Source: Selenomonas sp. AB3002
GTDB taxonomy: Bacteria > Bacillota > Negativicutes > Selenomonadales > Selenomonadaceae
Assembly (NCBI RefSeq): GCF_000702545.1
Contig: NZ_JNIO01000002.1
Location: 496,001 to 560,000, forward strand
Length of the DNA stretch: 64,000 bases
Direction of reading: 5' to 3'
Position 1 is the first letter of the stretch; each line of letters starts with the position of its first letter. The notes beneath the pieces were generated by a model, which saw only the letters and a program-made list of their open reading frames with translations, was not told the DNA's origin and did no database searches. A program made the translations under genes and the position numbers. Shown one piece after another: positions 51,070 to 60,213 of the stretch.

Positions 51070-51648
51070 TCAAGCATAGATATCATATTTTCCCTCGGTG
51101 ACCCACTGCCGCACGCTTCCCTGCTGCGCAATATAGGTCTCAGCCTTGGCAGGAGTAAAGTTCACATCTGCCTTGTAATCAGCATCCACCGTCCAGTCAT
51201 ACTTGCCCGGATCAGGTGTTCCCACCAGCTGGCCTGGTGTGTAATGAATCTCGGGATTTGGTATGTGCTGAGCCACTATGATGCGCCTCTTGCTGATTTC
51301 CTGGGCGATGTGCTGCTTGGCCTGAGCGGCTATCTCGTCATGGCCGCGCTTGGCGCCACTGTTGGCCATGGCCAGGCCTTCGTGATTGTGGCGCTTGATG
51401 GCCGCCTGCAAGTCCTGTAAGCCACGCTGCCCAGCCGCCTTGGTCAGGTCATCGCAGGTGCTATGACCGTATGAGTGGCGGCTGGGATAGCTGTTGATAT
51501 CAAGCTTTGGCTGAGTAATCCCCATGTTCGACCTGGGCGCCACATACTCCGTGTGGGCTTCGGCCGGTTTGTAATGCGTTGCGAGTGTGGACGGTTGCGT
51601 GCGAATTCCTATCTGTGTGTAGGTCTGACGGATATTCAATCGCAACAT
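51070..51648 (-). CDS. DUF6470/YviE-like flagellar-locus protein
   Basis: The 192-residue protein starts MLRLNIRQTYTQIGIRTQPS and is conserved in position between flgL and fliW, where B. subtilis has yviE. It is rich in charged residues and His/Tyr, with no signal peptide or membrane helix. The N-terminal beta-strand (LRLNIRQTYTQIGI) and the YKPAEAHTEYVAPR segment match the DUF6470 pattern. No biochemical role is known. The ribosome binding site is weaker than for its neighbours. Confidence 0.7.
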   Translation of the reverse strand: MLRLNIRQTYTQIGIRTQPSTLATHYKPAEAHTEYVAPRSNMGITQPKLDINSYPSRHSYGHSTCDDLTKAAGQRGLQDLQAAIKRHNHEGLAMANSGAKRGHDEIAAQAKQHIAQEISKRRIIVAQHIPNPEIHYTPGQLVGTPDPGKYDWTVDADYKADVNFTPAKAETYIAQQGSVRQWVTEGKYDIYA

Positions 51649-51700
51649 ACCTTTTTATTCCCCCTTCCTTTGGGAAATTCCTGCTTAGTTACTCATATTT

Positions 51701-53074
51701 TTACAGATAATCAGCCAAGGACTGAGGCAGGATCCTGGAACCTACAGAAAGCGACATATTATAGATAGTCTGCATAGTCATAAGGTCGATGGCCAGCTTC
51801 GCCACGTCCGCATCACTGCAGTTGCTGATGTCCTCGGTGATGGTCTCGTTCTGCTTGTCAAGCATAGTGGAAACGCTGTCGTAGACATTCTGGCGGGCAG
51901 CAGCAGAGGTCTCTGCCTCCACTACCTGCACATGAGCTTTGTCCGTGGCGGTAAGTCCATCCGAGGAAAGCCATATCACATCCCCTGCTTCCATCTTAGC
52001 GATAACCTGCAAGAGATCATTGAGAGCGGCAGTACCACCAGAAGAACCATTCACCTGGTTGCCGGAATTTTCATTGTCGAAAATATCGGAGCCAAAGAGA
52101 TCCTGTCCTGTAACATTGACTGTATCAGCAGTGGGATCGGTGGTGCCGTTACGCTTGACCATGGAGATTTTTTTGTCATCACCGGTGTATTCCACCACGT
52201 ACTGCTCGATGGTGGCAAATTCCAACTTAACCGTATTGCCATTTACCTCAATTTCTTTGCCAAATGGAACATTCTCTTTGGTTACTGGGTCTTTCCTTCT
52301 CTGGCCATTTTTATCGAAATATATTGACACATCAGTAGAAGCACTCCATTCTGTATTGTCAAGAGTGTCCACCTCGTCTCCATCCATTACCTGAGTCTGA
52401 CCATTACCTACTTTTCTCTTATATCCCTCATCCATAAATTCACGGGTATAAACCTTGCCTGTGGTAGTGCTGAGATAGTAAGTGTTGCCGTCATCGCCGT
52501 TGAGTACCAACATCTGGGTCATATTTCCCTTGCTGTCCGCCACCGTATTACCTTTAGAGTCTGCTATTGTGGAGAAAAATGCCTTCTGCGGGTCATCTAG
52601 TGTCTTGGTAAGTCCACGCTCCACTTTGGCACTAGTAATGGTAAAGGGCTGGGTCAAATCGCTCTGTCCAGCAAACATATAGCGGTCGCCCTGCTGGGTA
52701 TTGCCCAAGGAAACGAGTTCTCTCACTTTGGCCAGCACGTCCTTGCCTATGGCCTGGATATTGGATGTATCGTTGGTATCGGTAGCCGCTTGGACGGTTT
52801 TTTCATGGATGGTGGTCAGTAGGTCTTTCATATTGGCCATAGCCGAATCGGCTGTCTTCATCCAGGAAATACCTGTCTTCACGTTATTCTGGAACTGGTC
52901 GTTCTCCGTATCGGTATTCTGATAGCGTAGGAACTTTGAATAGTTGACGGAATCATCCGAAGGACGGTGCAGCCTGCTGCCATCGGACTGTTCCATGAGC
53001 TTTGCCTGGTCTTCGTAGCTATCGTTAAGCTGCTTCTGGTAGCGGCCTATCATCTGAGTACTGCTTACACGCAT
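51701..53074 (-). CDS. flgL: Hook-filament junction protein FlgL (HAP3)
   Basis: FlgL joins hook and filament with FlgK. The protein of about 457 residues starts MRVSSTQMIGRYQKQLNDSY and has a flagellin-like N-terminal domain (RLHRPSDDSVNYSKFLRYQN). The C-terminal helix (SNCSDADVAKLAIDLMTMQTIYNMSL) resembles the flagellin C-terminus. The middle is longer than in many homologues. The start at 53074 is preferred over a GTG nine bases upstream because the conserved N-terminus begins MRVS. Confidence 0.93.
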   Translation of the reverse strand: MRVSSTQMIGRYQKQLNDSYEDQAKLMEQSDGSRLHRPSDDSVNYSKFLRYQNTDTENDQFQNNVKTGISWMKTADSAMANMKDLLTTIHEKTVQAATDTNDTSNIQAIGKDVLAKVRELVSLGNTQQGDRYMFAGQSDLTQPFTITSAKVERGLTKTLDDPQKAFFSTIADSKGNTVADSKGNMTQMLVLNGDDGNTYYLSTTTGKVYTREFMDEGYKRKVGNGQTQVMDGDEVDTLDNTEWSASTDVSIYFDKNGQRRKDPVTKENVPFGKEIEVNGNTVKLEFATIEQYVVEYTGDDKKISMVKRNGTTDPTADTVNVTGQDLFGSDIFDNENSGNQVNGSSGGTAALNDLLQVIAKMEAGDVIWLSSDGLTATDKAHVQVVEAETSAAARQNVYDSVSTMLDKQNETITEDISNCSDADVAKLAIDLMTMQTIYNMSLSVGSRILPQSLADYL

Positions 53075-53115
53075 TGCTTCCACCTGTCCTTTCGGTTGCT
53101 ACGGCTTATGCTATA

Positions 53116-54969
53116 TTACCTGCCGACTGTGCCGGTGCCATTAATAAGCTTATCCAGCATCTCATCCATAGTGGTGAGGCATCTAGAGCAGGCGCTGTAG
53201 CCCTGCTGGAACATGATCATATTAGTAAGTTCTTCGTTCCAGTTTACCCCGGATACGGACTCGCGCCATTCTTCCACCTGCACCAGCACTTCGTTCTGAG
53301 CCTTCACCTTGGAATCCATTGTCTCAGCATCGCTGCCCAGAGCAGTCATGCGCTGATTGTAATAGGCTTCCAGGGAAATGGTGCCCATAGAGCGCCTGTC
53401 CGTGCCGGTCTGCTGATTGCCGGTGAACTGCTTGGCGATAAAATCTATTTGTGTGTTTTCCTGATTCATATTAAACAATGTGCTGAGATCCACCGCATTG
53501 GTGCCATCACCGGAACCATTGGCTTCCGCTACATGAGTTCCAAGATCCGTTGCCACATGAGTAGTGGGATCAACACTGGTAGTGGTAGTGCCCCAAGTGC
53601 GTGCGGCCACCAGATTCTGCCCGTTCTCTGCGGTAAGCTGGGCGTTAAGTTCCAAAGCTTTAATTATGTCAATAGCCTTCAAAGTTTCCGCGGTTTGGGT
53701 ACTGCCCGTGTTTTCTTTCACAGTAGCCTTGCTGTAATAATTTATAAGCCCGGCCTCTTCTTTTTCATAGGTGGAAACCACCATATGCCAGCCTGCACTG
53801 TATTTGGTGGCTGTCACAGTCTGGGTCGCTTCATCCCAAGTGTATATCACATCGGCTGCCCCATAGAAGTTGACACCGGAAGTGCCAGTAAGATCCGTAC
53901 CCGCCGCCGTTACTACCTTGTTGCCAGAATCAGTAATCTCACCATAAGTCGGAGACGTATCATCAAAATCCTCTGTGCCATAGGTGGCGGTGCAGGCAGC
54001 ACTGTCAATGCCTATGCCCTGCTGATGCTGATGGTTGAAGGTAGTGAGCATGAAGGCTGACATCTTGGCCAGATAATCGATATAGGCCTTGTCTTCCTCT
54101 ATCTGATCCATCTGGGCCTTCAATGTGCCGTTGGTAGGCTGATAGGCTATGCCCGACTCCTTCAACAGAACTGTATAATCATTGATGCCATAAGTGTCAT
54201 TGGCAATGGGGTCGGAAAGCTCAAGGGTAAGCTTGTTTACTCCATTCACCAGGGATACGCCGTTTGACACCACGCTGTACATGCCATTGCTATCTTCATA
54301 TATATTTACGTTGACAAAGCTGGAAAGCTTGTCTATCAAGAGATCCCGCTGATCACGCAAATCATTGGCCATACCGCCAGTGGCTTCTGTGCTCATGATG
54401 CTCTTGTTTAGCTGCACTATCTGGTCAGTATAATCATTGATCCTAGTGATATTGAGTTCCATATCCTTGTAGTTGGCATCTATCTGCTCCTGCATCTTCT
54501 GGGCTGCCGTATGGATGCGGTCTGCGAAAACCTTGCCCTTTTCCACCACTGTAATGCGAGTGGAAGAATCACTGGCGTTGGCTGAGAGAGAGGACCAGGC
54601 CTTGTAAAAATCCTGAATGGAGTTCTGGATGTTCTCCAGTGTAGTATCATTGAAAATCGACTCTATCTTGTCATATTCCTTCTGCCGGGACGTATAATAG
54701 GCGCTGGTGGAGTTCTCGCTCCAGTACTGCCTGTCCGCATAAACATCCCTGGCGCGGGTCAGAGATGTGGAATCCACACCTTGTCCTACCAGCACATTGC
54801 CGTAGAGGGACGCTTCCTTACGGGCATCTACGGCTGCGAGATTTACGCTCTGGCGGGAATATCCTTCTGTATTGGCATTGGAGATATTGTGGCCAACCGT
54901 GTTCTCAGAAAGCTGGTTGGCATTGATGCCCCGTACCAGAGTATTGAGGCCTGCAAAGGTTGAACGCAT
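53116..54969 (-). CDS. flgK: Hook-filament junction protein FlgK (HAP1)
   Basis: The protein of about 617 residues starts MRSTFAGLNTLVRGINANQ and has the family motif NTVGHNISNANTEGYSRQ. The C-terminus (GVNWNEELTNMIMFQQGYSACSRCLTTMDEML) is the usual FlgK coiled-coil end. The start at 54969 follows AGAGGG by six bases; an ATG two codons upstream is too close. It precedes flgL with the usual short gap. Confidence 0.95.
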   Translation of the reverse strand: MRSTFAGLNTLVRGINANQLSENTVGHNISNANTEGYSRQSVNLAAVDARKEASLYGNVLVGQGVDSTSLTRARDVYADRQYWSENSTSAYYTSRQKEYDKIESIFNDTTLENIQNSIQDFYKAWSSLSANASDSSTRITVVEKGKVFADRIHTAAQKMQEQIDANYKDMELNITRINDYTDQIVQLNKSIMSTEATGGMANDLRDQRDLLIDKLSSFVNVNIYEDSNGMYSVVSNGVSLVNGVNKLTLELSDPIANDTYGINDYTVLLKESGIAYQPTNGTLKAQMDQIEEDKAYIDYLAKMSAFMLTTFNHQHQQGIGIDSAACTATYGTEDFDDTSPTYGEITDSGNKVVTAAGTDLTGTSGVNFYGAADVIYTWDEATQTVTATKYSAGWHMVVSTYEKEEAGLINYYSKATVKENTGSTQTAETLKAIDIIKALELNAQLTAENGQNLVAARTWGTTTTSVDPTTHVATDLGTHVAEANGSGDGTNAVDLSTLFNMNQENTQIDFIAKQFTGNQQTGTDRRSMGTISLEAYYNQRMTALGSDAETMDSKVKAQNEVLVQVEEWRESVSGVNWNEELTNMIMFQQGYSACSRCLTTMDEMLDKLINGTGTVGR

Positions 54970-54996
54970 CGTCATCCCTCTTTCTATGCACAGCGC

Positions 54997-55494
54997 CTAG
55001 ACGCTGGAATCAAACATCTTTCTTTCCCGGCCTCCATCTCTGCCCGGCCCTCCCGGAGCTGAGTAGATAGTGCCGGCATCAACGCCGCTCATGAGATTCA
55101 CATGAAAGTCTATGTATTCCTTGCTGCGGCTCATGAGCTGCTGGTTCAGGGCTATGCTCTCACGGAGAGTCCTGCCCAAAGCATTAACCTTGTCCACCAG
55201 CCGAAAGGCCACATCCCTTTCCACAGAGTCAGGCTGGCTGGCTACAAAGGCCGACATGTGTGGGCTTCCCTGCTCCCTGAGAAAAGCTGATTGTTCTTCC
55301 TCCAGACGGGCATAATCCCCCAGAGCCGGTTCCAAAGCCTGGACGGTTCCCGTGATTTCCGCTCCGCTATTATGAATCAAAGCTGCTTTCATTTCCCGCA
55401 GCCAATCCACACAGCTATTCCCCAGTAACAACTGCTTCCTCAGGAGCGCAATGGCCTCCTTCATAGCGGCTTTTCCCGCTTCCTGCTTTTCCAT
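54997..55494 (-). CDS. FlgN-like chaperone (copy 2)
   Basis: The 165-residue helical protein resembles FlgN: leucine/glutamine-rich helices, LNQQLMSRSKEYIDFHVNLMSG near the end, and a TIYSAPGG tail matching the FlgN TY-x-GG end. FlgN binds FlgK and FlgL for export. It follows another FlgN-like gene and precedes flgK by 21 bases. Two FlgN-like genes in a row are unusual; each may serve one hook-associated protein. Confidence 0.7.
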   Translation of the reverse strand: MEKQEAGKAAMKEAIALLRKQLLLGNSCVDWLREMKAALIHNSGAEITGTVQALEPALGDYARLEEEQSAFLREQGSPHMSAFVASQPDSVERDVAFRLVDKVNALGRTLRESIALNQQLMSRSKEYIDFHVNLMSGVDAGTIYSAPGGPGRDGGRERKMFDSSV

Positions 55495-55523
55495 AGGCCC
55501 TACCTCGATGATTGCTATATAAA

Positions 55524-56003
55524 CTACGCATCGTATTCAAAATTCTGCCTGTGGCTGACATTTTCCCTGCCGCCCCGTCCGTAGACTGGGTCAACTGACA
55601 CACCGCCAATCTGCCCCAGGCGCTGATTCACGGCTCCCAGAGCCCCCATGGCAAGGATATTGTTGATCTCTGCCTGGGATTTGACATCCTCGACCAGTTT
55701 CGTGAGTGCTTCGTGGGCGCTCTTCAGCTCGCCGGCCAGCGGGCCCGCGAGCTGATACGCTTCCTGCATCTTCATTTCAGGAGTAATGGAGGGATATGCC
55801 TTAATGATTTTCAAGCATAATTCCTGCCTTGCAGACTCGGTTTTCTGGATAGAGGAGGCAAGGTCTGCCTCACGCTTTATCAGCCTGTCCAGGGTCTTCA
55901 TATCCACCCCAACCAGCGCTCTATGCTTCTCTTTGCCCAGGGCTGCCACAACACCATAATCACTGCTTAGCTTGCTTAGAATCTTGAGTAATTCCTGCCA
56001 CAT
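55524..56003 (-). CDS. FlgN-like chaperone (copy 1)
   Basis: The 159-residue helical protein shows the FlgN layout (heptad-like Leu residues, then NNILAMGALGAVNQRLGQI, then DPVYGRGG). It lies between flgM and the second FlgN-like gene. The C-terminal tail NVSHRQNFEYDA is short and charged. Overall similarity to the neighbouring copy is low, so they probably diverged long ago or arose separately. Confidence 0.7.
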   Translation of the reverse strand: MWQELLKILSKLSSDYGVVAALGKEKHRALVGVDMKTLDRLIKREADLASSIQKTESARQELCLKIIKAYPSITPEMKMQEAYQLAGPLAGELKSAHEALTKLVEDVKSQAEINNILAMGALGAVNQRLGQIGGVSVDPVYGRGGRENVSHRQNFEYDA

Positions 56004-56035
56004 ATAATGCCTCCCTAAAGCCTAAATCAAGCCTC

Positions 56036-56320
56036 TCAGAACTGCAGGTTCATGATGCGCTCTGCCACGGCTTTTACATCCGGCTCATAAGAACCAGACT
56101 TCACCTGCTGTGCAAGGACATCTACCTTCTCGCTGCGAACCTCATCCATGGTCTTCAGCTCATTCAGCATATCGCTGAAACTCTGGGCCTCCTGGGAGAG
56201 AACCAGTTCATCCTTGAAGCTTGTGCCCTCTGCCTGCTGGGTGCGTTTGACGCTCTTTACCTGATCGTTGCTGTAAAGACTGGCCAGGGCCTGGAGAGCG
56301 CTGTTGTTGCTTACATACAT
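56036..56320 (-). CDS. flgM: Anti-sigma-28 factor FlgM
   Basis: FlgM binds and inhibits sigma-28 until it is exported through the completed hook. The 94-residue protein starts MYVSNNSALQALASLYSN and has the C-terminal sigma-binding segment VDVLAQQVKSGSYEPDVKAVAERIMNL (the I/V-x2-G-x-Y pattern). It lies 32 bases before flgN and follows a terminator, with a candidate sigma-28 promoter overlapping that terminator. Confidence 0.93.
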   Translation of the reverse strand: MYVSNNSALQALASLYSNDQVKSVKRTQQAEGTSFKDELVLSQEAQSFSDMLNELKTMDEVRSEKVDVLAQQVKSGSYEPDVKAVAERIMNLQF

Positions 56321-56354
56321 CGTTTTTCACCACCTTCTTATACTTCTGCTCATT

Positions 56355-56382
56355 CTATCGAAAAAAAAAGCAGGAGTCTTAA
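56355..56382 (-). promoter_or_regulatory. Candidate sigma-28 promoter of flgM inside the yvyF terminator
   Basis: TTAA (56379-56382), 16 bases, TTCGATAG (56355-56362) on the minus strand. The TTAA is in the loop of the upstream terminator hairpin. Spacing is one base longer than in the flagellin promoters. Confidence 0.45.
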
Positions 56383-56394
56383 CTCCCGCTTTTG
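56361..56394 (-). terminator. Intrinsic terminator of yvyF
   Basis: AAAAGCGGGAGT pairs with ACTCCTGCTTTT (one mismatch) around TTAAG, followed by a run of T on the minus strand. Confidence 0.85.
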
Positions 56395-56459
56395 GTCTTT
56401 TATATGAGATTATCTTAAAATATCTTTGTTTTACTTCTATATCCTCATATATTCTACTA

Positions 56460-56870
56460 TTAACGGCCCTTATCCTTGGAATGCATGCCCTGGCCACGAT
56501 TGGCACTGGCTGCCTGGCGGGCGGCCACCACACCTGCCGCCTGCTTCTGGAGTTCTTTCTGCATATTCTCCTTGCAGGTCTGGCAGAACTTGCCGCTGAG
56601 GATGGGGGCACCGCATTTTTCGCAGGGGTAGGTCATCTTCACGCCCACCTGCTCAAAGCGTCCTTCACGGATAAGTTTCTTGATCAGCTGCTCGCTGCAG
56701 CCTGTAGCCTCGGTGATTTCAAGAATCTTGGCCTTAGGATTGTCGCGGACATAGTTCACTACTTCCGCTTCTTTCTCCCGCATCTTGTCTTCACAGTCAC
56801 GGCACATATGTGCGCCGTAATCAGCGTACAGCTTGCCACAATGAGGACAATTCTTTACCTTTCCAGCCAT
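56460..56870 (-). CDS. YvyF-like flagellar operon protein
   Basis: The roughly 136-residue protein has an N-terminal zinc-ribbon pattern (NCPHCGKLYADYG, then MCRDC), an HTH-like middle (ILEITEATGCSEQLIKKLIREGRF), and a second pair (CEKCGAPI, then CQTC). This matches the TIGR03826/YvyF flagellar operon family, which in Bacillus precedes flgM exactly as here. The start at 56870 follows AAGGGAG. Its function is unknown; a regulatory role is inferred from the HTH-like part. A longer paralogue lies at 2383-2919. Confidence 0.85.
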   Translation of the reverse strand: MAGKVKNCPHCGKLYADYGAHMCRDCEDKMREKEAEVVNYVRDNPKAKILEITEATGCSEQLIKKLIREGRFEQVGVKMTYPCEKCGAPILSGKFCQTCKENMQKELQKQAAGVVAARQAASANRGQGMHSKDKGR

Positions 56871-57003
56871 TGAATTTCGCTCCCTTCCACACAACATGTA
56901 CCGGACAATTTTAGCTGTCGCTATGTCTATTCGCCAACATAACTAAAATTCCTTCTCTAATTTTATTTTCGGTTTGGATTTAATGTTGGAAAGGCCGCTT
57001 TTA

Positions 57004-57045
57004 GCAAATGCCCCACCGGGGCATTTGCACCATCCATGGACGCCG
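57004..57045. repeat. Palindromic module downstream of ilvH
   Basis: GCAAATGCCCC-ACC-GGGGCATTTGC (stem 11 bp) followed by CCATCCATGGACGCC. The last part is shared with the modular repeats at 60.7-63.5 kb. The U-tract is weak, so it is probably a transcript-end repeat. Confidence 0.6.
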
Positions 57046-57058
57046 TTACATTGTTATC

Positions 57059-57586
57059 TTACATTTCTTTAACTGGCACAGGCCCGCGGGAGAGGGCAAT
57101 TGCCCCGGTGCGGGCAATCTCGATGATTTCATAGTCGGCAAACATATCGATGAAGCCGTCAATCTTGCTCTGCTGTCCAGTAAGCTCCACCACCACGTTC
57201 TCTGGACTGATGTCCACGATTTTCGCGCGGAAAATCTCCACGATATTCTTGATGTCTGCGCGGCTTTCCTTGCCAGCCTTGATCTTGATGAGCACCAGCT
57301 CCCTAGCAATGCTGGGCAGCTTGGTGAGGTTCACTATCTTGATGACGTCTATTAGCTTAGAAAGCTGGGTAACCACCTGGTCCAGCTCCCTGTCGCTTTC
57401 CACGGACACCACGATGTTGATGCGGGTGACTTCCGGCTCCTCGGTGTAACCTGCAGAAATGCTCTCGATATTGAAAGCACGGCGGCTGATAAGGCCGGAA
57501 ACGTGGGTGAGGACACCGGGCTTGTTGTCCACCAGGATGGCCAAAAGGTATTTCTGCATATTCTCCATCTGCACTTTATCTCCCAT
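57059..57586 (-). CDS. ilvH: Acetolactate synthase small (regulatory) subunit
   Basis: The 175-residue ACT-domain protein starts with the GTG-free ATG at 57586 (MGDKVQMENMQKYLLAILVDNKPGVL). Motifs GLISRRAFNIESISAGYTEEPEVTRI are the valine-binding ACT domain, and LVLIKIKAGKESRADI marks the C-terminal half. It stimulates IlvB and brings feedback inhibition by valine. The start overlaps the ilvB stop by one base, with GGAGG upstream, so translation is coupled. Confidence 0.95.
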   Translation of the reverse strand: MGDKVQMENMQKYLLAILVDNKPGVLTHVSGLISRRAFNIESISAGYTEEPEVTRINIVVSVESDRELDQVVTQLSKLIDVIKIVNLTKLPSIARELVLIKIKAGKESRADIKNIVEIFRAKIVDISPENVVVELTGQQSKIDGFIDMFADYEIIEIARTGAIALSRGPVPVKEM

Positions 57587-59280
57587 CAGTCCTTACCTCC
57601 CAATACCATCTGGTCCAAACGCTTGCCACCCGGCACCATGGGCAGCACATCCTCGTCCTCAGGCACCATCACATCTATGAGCATGGGGCCTTTTTCGGAA
57701 AGGAGCTTGGGCAGTACAGTTTCCAGTTCCTCCTTCTTAGTCAGGCGATAGCCCTTCACTCCCATAGCTTCGGAAAGCTTCACGAAATCTGTCTTGCCCT
57801 TGAGCTCGGACTGGGAATAGTGATGGCTGTAGAAAAGCCGCTGCCACTGGGCCACCATGCCCAGGATGCTGTTGTGAAGTATGACCACCTTGAGGTCGAT
57901 ATCATTATCCGCAATGGTGGCAAACTCCTGACAGTTCATCATGATGCTGCCATCGCCTGTAAAGAGCACCACAGGGCTGTCCGGCTTACCCAGTTTTGCT
58001 CCCAGAGCCGCCGGCAGGCCGTAACCCATAGTGCCCTGGCCGCCGGAGGTGAGGAAGTGGCGTGGCTCGTAGACATTGAAGAACTGGGCCGCCCACATCT
58101 GATGCTGCCCTACGTCTGTCACAGCAATGGTATCACGGGGCATAAGAGAACTTATCTTGGAAATCAGGGCGCCCGGTTTGATGAGTTCTCCTTCCTCCAA
58201 ATATCCGAAGGGCTTCTCTTTGGCACGGGCGACAGCCTGCTCCAACCAGGGGGCAAAACGGCTCCTGAAATCATCGGCTGCCTTGGAGAGCTTGTCCCTC
58301 AGCAAAGGCAGGGACCAGCGCAGGTCTCCCAGCACTCTGAGGTCCGCCTCCACATTCTTGTTCACCTCGGCAGCATCCAGCTCGAAATGCACGATCTTGG
58401 CATGAGGTGCAAAAGCCGCTACCTTGCCCGTCACCCGGTCTGAGAAGCGCATGCCGATGCAAAGGAGCAAATCGCATTCCTGGATAGCCATATTGGAACC
58501 GTAGCTGCCGTGCATGCCAGCCATGCCCAAAAAGCCCTCCCCATCAGCAGGGTAAGTGCCAATGCCCAAAAGGGTAGTGGTGACAGGGACGCCCAGGCGC
58601 TGCACTATTTCCCGCAGTTCCTGCGCCGTATCAGAAGTATTCACGCCGCCGCCGGTGAAGATCAGGGGCTTCTTGGCCTTCTGGATGGCGCGCACTACCG
58701 CATCCACCTCAGCTTCGTCCCCTTCATACTCACCACTGTAACCCTTGAGGGAAACTTTCTCCGGATATTTGTAGTCAATCTCCGTATCGAAGACATCCTT
58801 GGCCACATCGATGACCACCGGGCCGGGACGGCCCGTGCGGGCGATGAAGAACGCTTCTTTCAGCACCCGGGGCAAGTCCTTGGCCTTTTTCACCAGATAG
58901 TTGTGCTTGGTGATGGGGGTGGTGATGCCGCACACATCAGCCTCCTGGAAGGAATCCTTGCCAATGTATGGATTGGCCACCTGCCCAGTGATGCAGACCA
59001 AAGGCACAGAGTCCATGCTGGCAGTGGAAATACCGGTGATAAGGTTGGTAGCACCGGGGCCGGAGGTGGCGAAAACCACCCCCACCTTCCCCGTAGCCCG
59101 GGCATAGCCATCCGCAGCATGCACTGCCCCCTGCTCATGGCGGGTCAGGATATGGGGAAATTTCATCTTGTATACGGCGTCATAAAGAGTCAGCACAGCT
59201 CCTCCGGGATAGCCAAACACCACTTCCACGCCTTCTTTTTTCAGGCTTTCCAGTACAGCCTGGGCACCATTCATCTTCAA
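57586..59280 (-). CDS. ilvB: Acetolactate synthase large (catalytic) subunit
   Basis: The 564-residue ThDP enzyme forms acetolactate or acetohydroxybutyrate in branched-chain amino-acid synthesis. It has the catalytic Glu in TRHEQGAVHAADGYARATGK, FAD-domain SGPGATNLITG and the ThDP motif GDGSIMMNCQEFATIADNDID. The QWQRLFYSHHYSQSE segment is typical of the biosynthetic form. The start is a TTG at 59280 with GGAGG ten bases upstream; an ATG two codons later is the alternative. No T-box or leader peptide was found upstream. Confidence 0.95.
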   Translation of the reverse strand: MKMNGAQAVLESLKKEGVEVVFGYPGGAVLTLYDAVYKMKFPHILTRHEQGAVHAADGYARATGKVGVVFATSGPGATNLITGISTASMDSVPLVCITGQVANPYIGKDSFQEADVCGITTPITKHNYLVKKAKDLPRVLKEAFFIARTGRPGPVVIDVAKDVFDTEIDYKYPEKVSLKGYSGEYEGDEAEVDAVVRAIQKAKKPLIFTGGGVNTSDTAQELREIVQRLGVPVTTTLLGIGTYPADGEGFLGMAGMHGSYGSNMAIQECDLLLCIGMRFSDRVTGKVAAFAPHAKIVHFELDAAEVNKNVEADLRVLGDLRWSLPLLRDKLSKAADDFRSRFAPWLEQAVARAKEKPFGYLEEGELIKPGALISKISSLMPRDTIAVTDVGQHQMWAAQFFNVYEPRHFLTSGGQGTMGYGLPAALGAKLGKPDSPVVLFTGDGSIMMNCQEFATIADNDIDLKVVILHNSILGMVAQWQRLFYSHHYSQSELKGKTDFVKLSEAMGVKGYRLTKKEELETVLPKLLSEKGPMLIDVMVPEDEDVLPMVPGGKRLDQMVLGGKD

Positions 59281-59398
59281 TGCAAAGCCCCCTCCAATAT
59301 TACGTCATATTGTGCAACTGTTTGTCCAGTATAGCATCAATTTACAAATATACACTCATATAGTATAGCCTATTGTATACAATGTTACAACCACAACT

Positions 59399-60082
59399 TC
59401 AATGGTCGCTGGCCAAAACCAGGCCAACAATCCTTTCTGCCCCTGCCTCCTTCAGGACCCTGCCGCAGGCTTCCATAGTGCTGCCAGTGGTGAAGATATC
59501 GTCAAGCAGCAGGATTTTCCTCCCCTGCACCAAAGGCACGCCAGCTTCCTCCACTGCTGAAAAAGCCCCTCGCAGATTCTCCTCCCTTTCCGCAGGACTA
59601 AGACCATACATGGCCATAGTCTCACGGTTGCGGATAAGGCCCCGCACCGTGGATATGCCCTTCTCCTGCAGCCATTCGCCGAAAATCTTCTCCGTCTGAT
59701 TGAAGCCCCTGGCTTTTTCCTTGTCGGCAAAGAGAGGCACTGGCACTGCTAAAAAATCACTGTCTGCCAGCCACACCAGTTCCTGCTCCGAGCCCTGCAG
59801 CAGGGACTTGATATAAGGCAGCGTGCTCATCTTCCTGCGGTACTTCAAATCCTTGATCAGCTTCTGCAAATACTCTTTGTAAAAGCTCAAGGCCCAGATT
59901 TCCTCAAAGGGCGAACCAGGAGGCAAGGCAAGCTTCCTCACCGTCAAAGCCTTCTGCAAGCAAGACGGACACCAGCCACTCCTCTCTGCCACATATCGGC
60001 CACACATGGGGCAGCGTGAGGGAAAGAGAAAATCCCAAAAGCTTCCCAGTATGTCCCGGGACATCTCATTAAGTTTCGGCAA
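59399..60082 (-). CDS. comF: ComF-family phosphoribosyltransferase-like protein
   Basis: The protein of about 227 residues has an N-terminal zinc-binding CPMCGRYVAERSGWCPSC pair, the middle SFYKEYLQKLIKDLKYRR, and the PRPP-binding LLLDDIFTTGSTMEACG motif. ComF proteins act in competence for DNA uptake or in purine salvage-like reactions; the role here is not shown. The start is a TTG at 60082, eight bases after GGGAGG. An ATG at 60064 and the frame start at 60118 are alternatives. Confidence 0.88.
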   Translation of the reverse strand: MPKLNEMSRDILGSFWDFLFPSRCPMCGRYVAERSGWCPSCLQKALTVRKLALPPGSPFEEIWALSFYKEYLQKLIKDLKYRRKMSTLPYIKSLLQGSEQELVWLADSDFLAVPVPLFADKEKARGFNQTEKIFGEWLQEKGISTVRGLIRNRETMAMYGLSPAEREENLRGAFSAVEEAGVPLVQGRKILLLDDIFTTGSTMEACGRVLKEAGAERIVGLVLASDH

Positions 60083-60213
60083 AATGCACGCCTCCCTTCT
60101 TTCACCGTCAGAATACAAACTTCGACCTAAATGGCACTTTTCCTGCTAAACGTTGATTTAAGAAGCCATTTGATTTATTATTAGAGAAAATGTATTAAAG
60201 TAAGGAGCAAGCT

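Noticed and set aside
59281-59398. Possible T-box or leader attenuator before ilvB
   Set aside because: The gap is only 118 bases, with no T-box sequence, no terminator/antiterminator pair and no leader peptide.
60119-60213. Possible preQ1 riboswitch before queF
   Set aside because: The short gap lacks the compact H-type pseudoknot pattern and an A-rich tail of the preQ1-I class.
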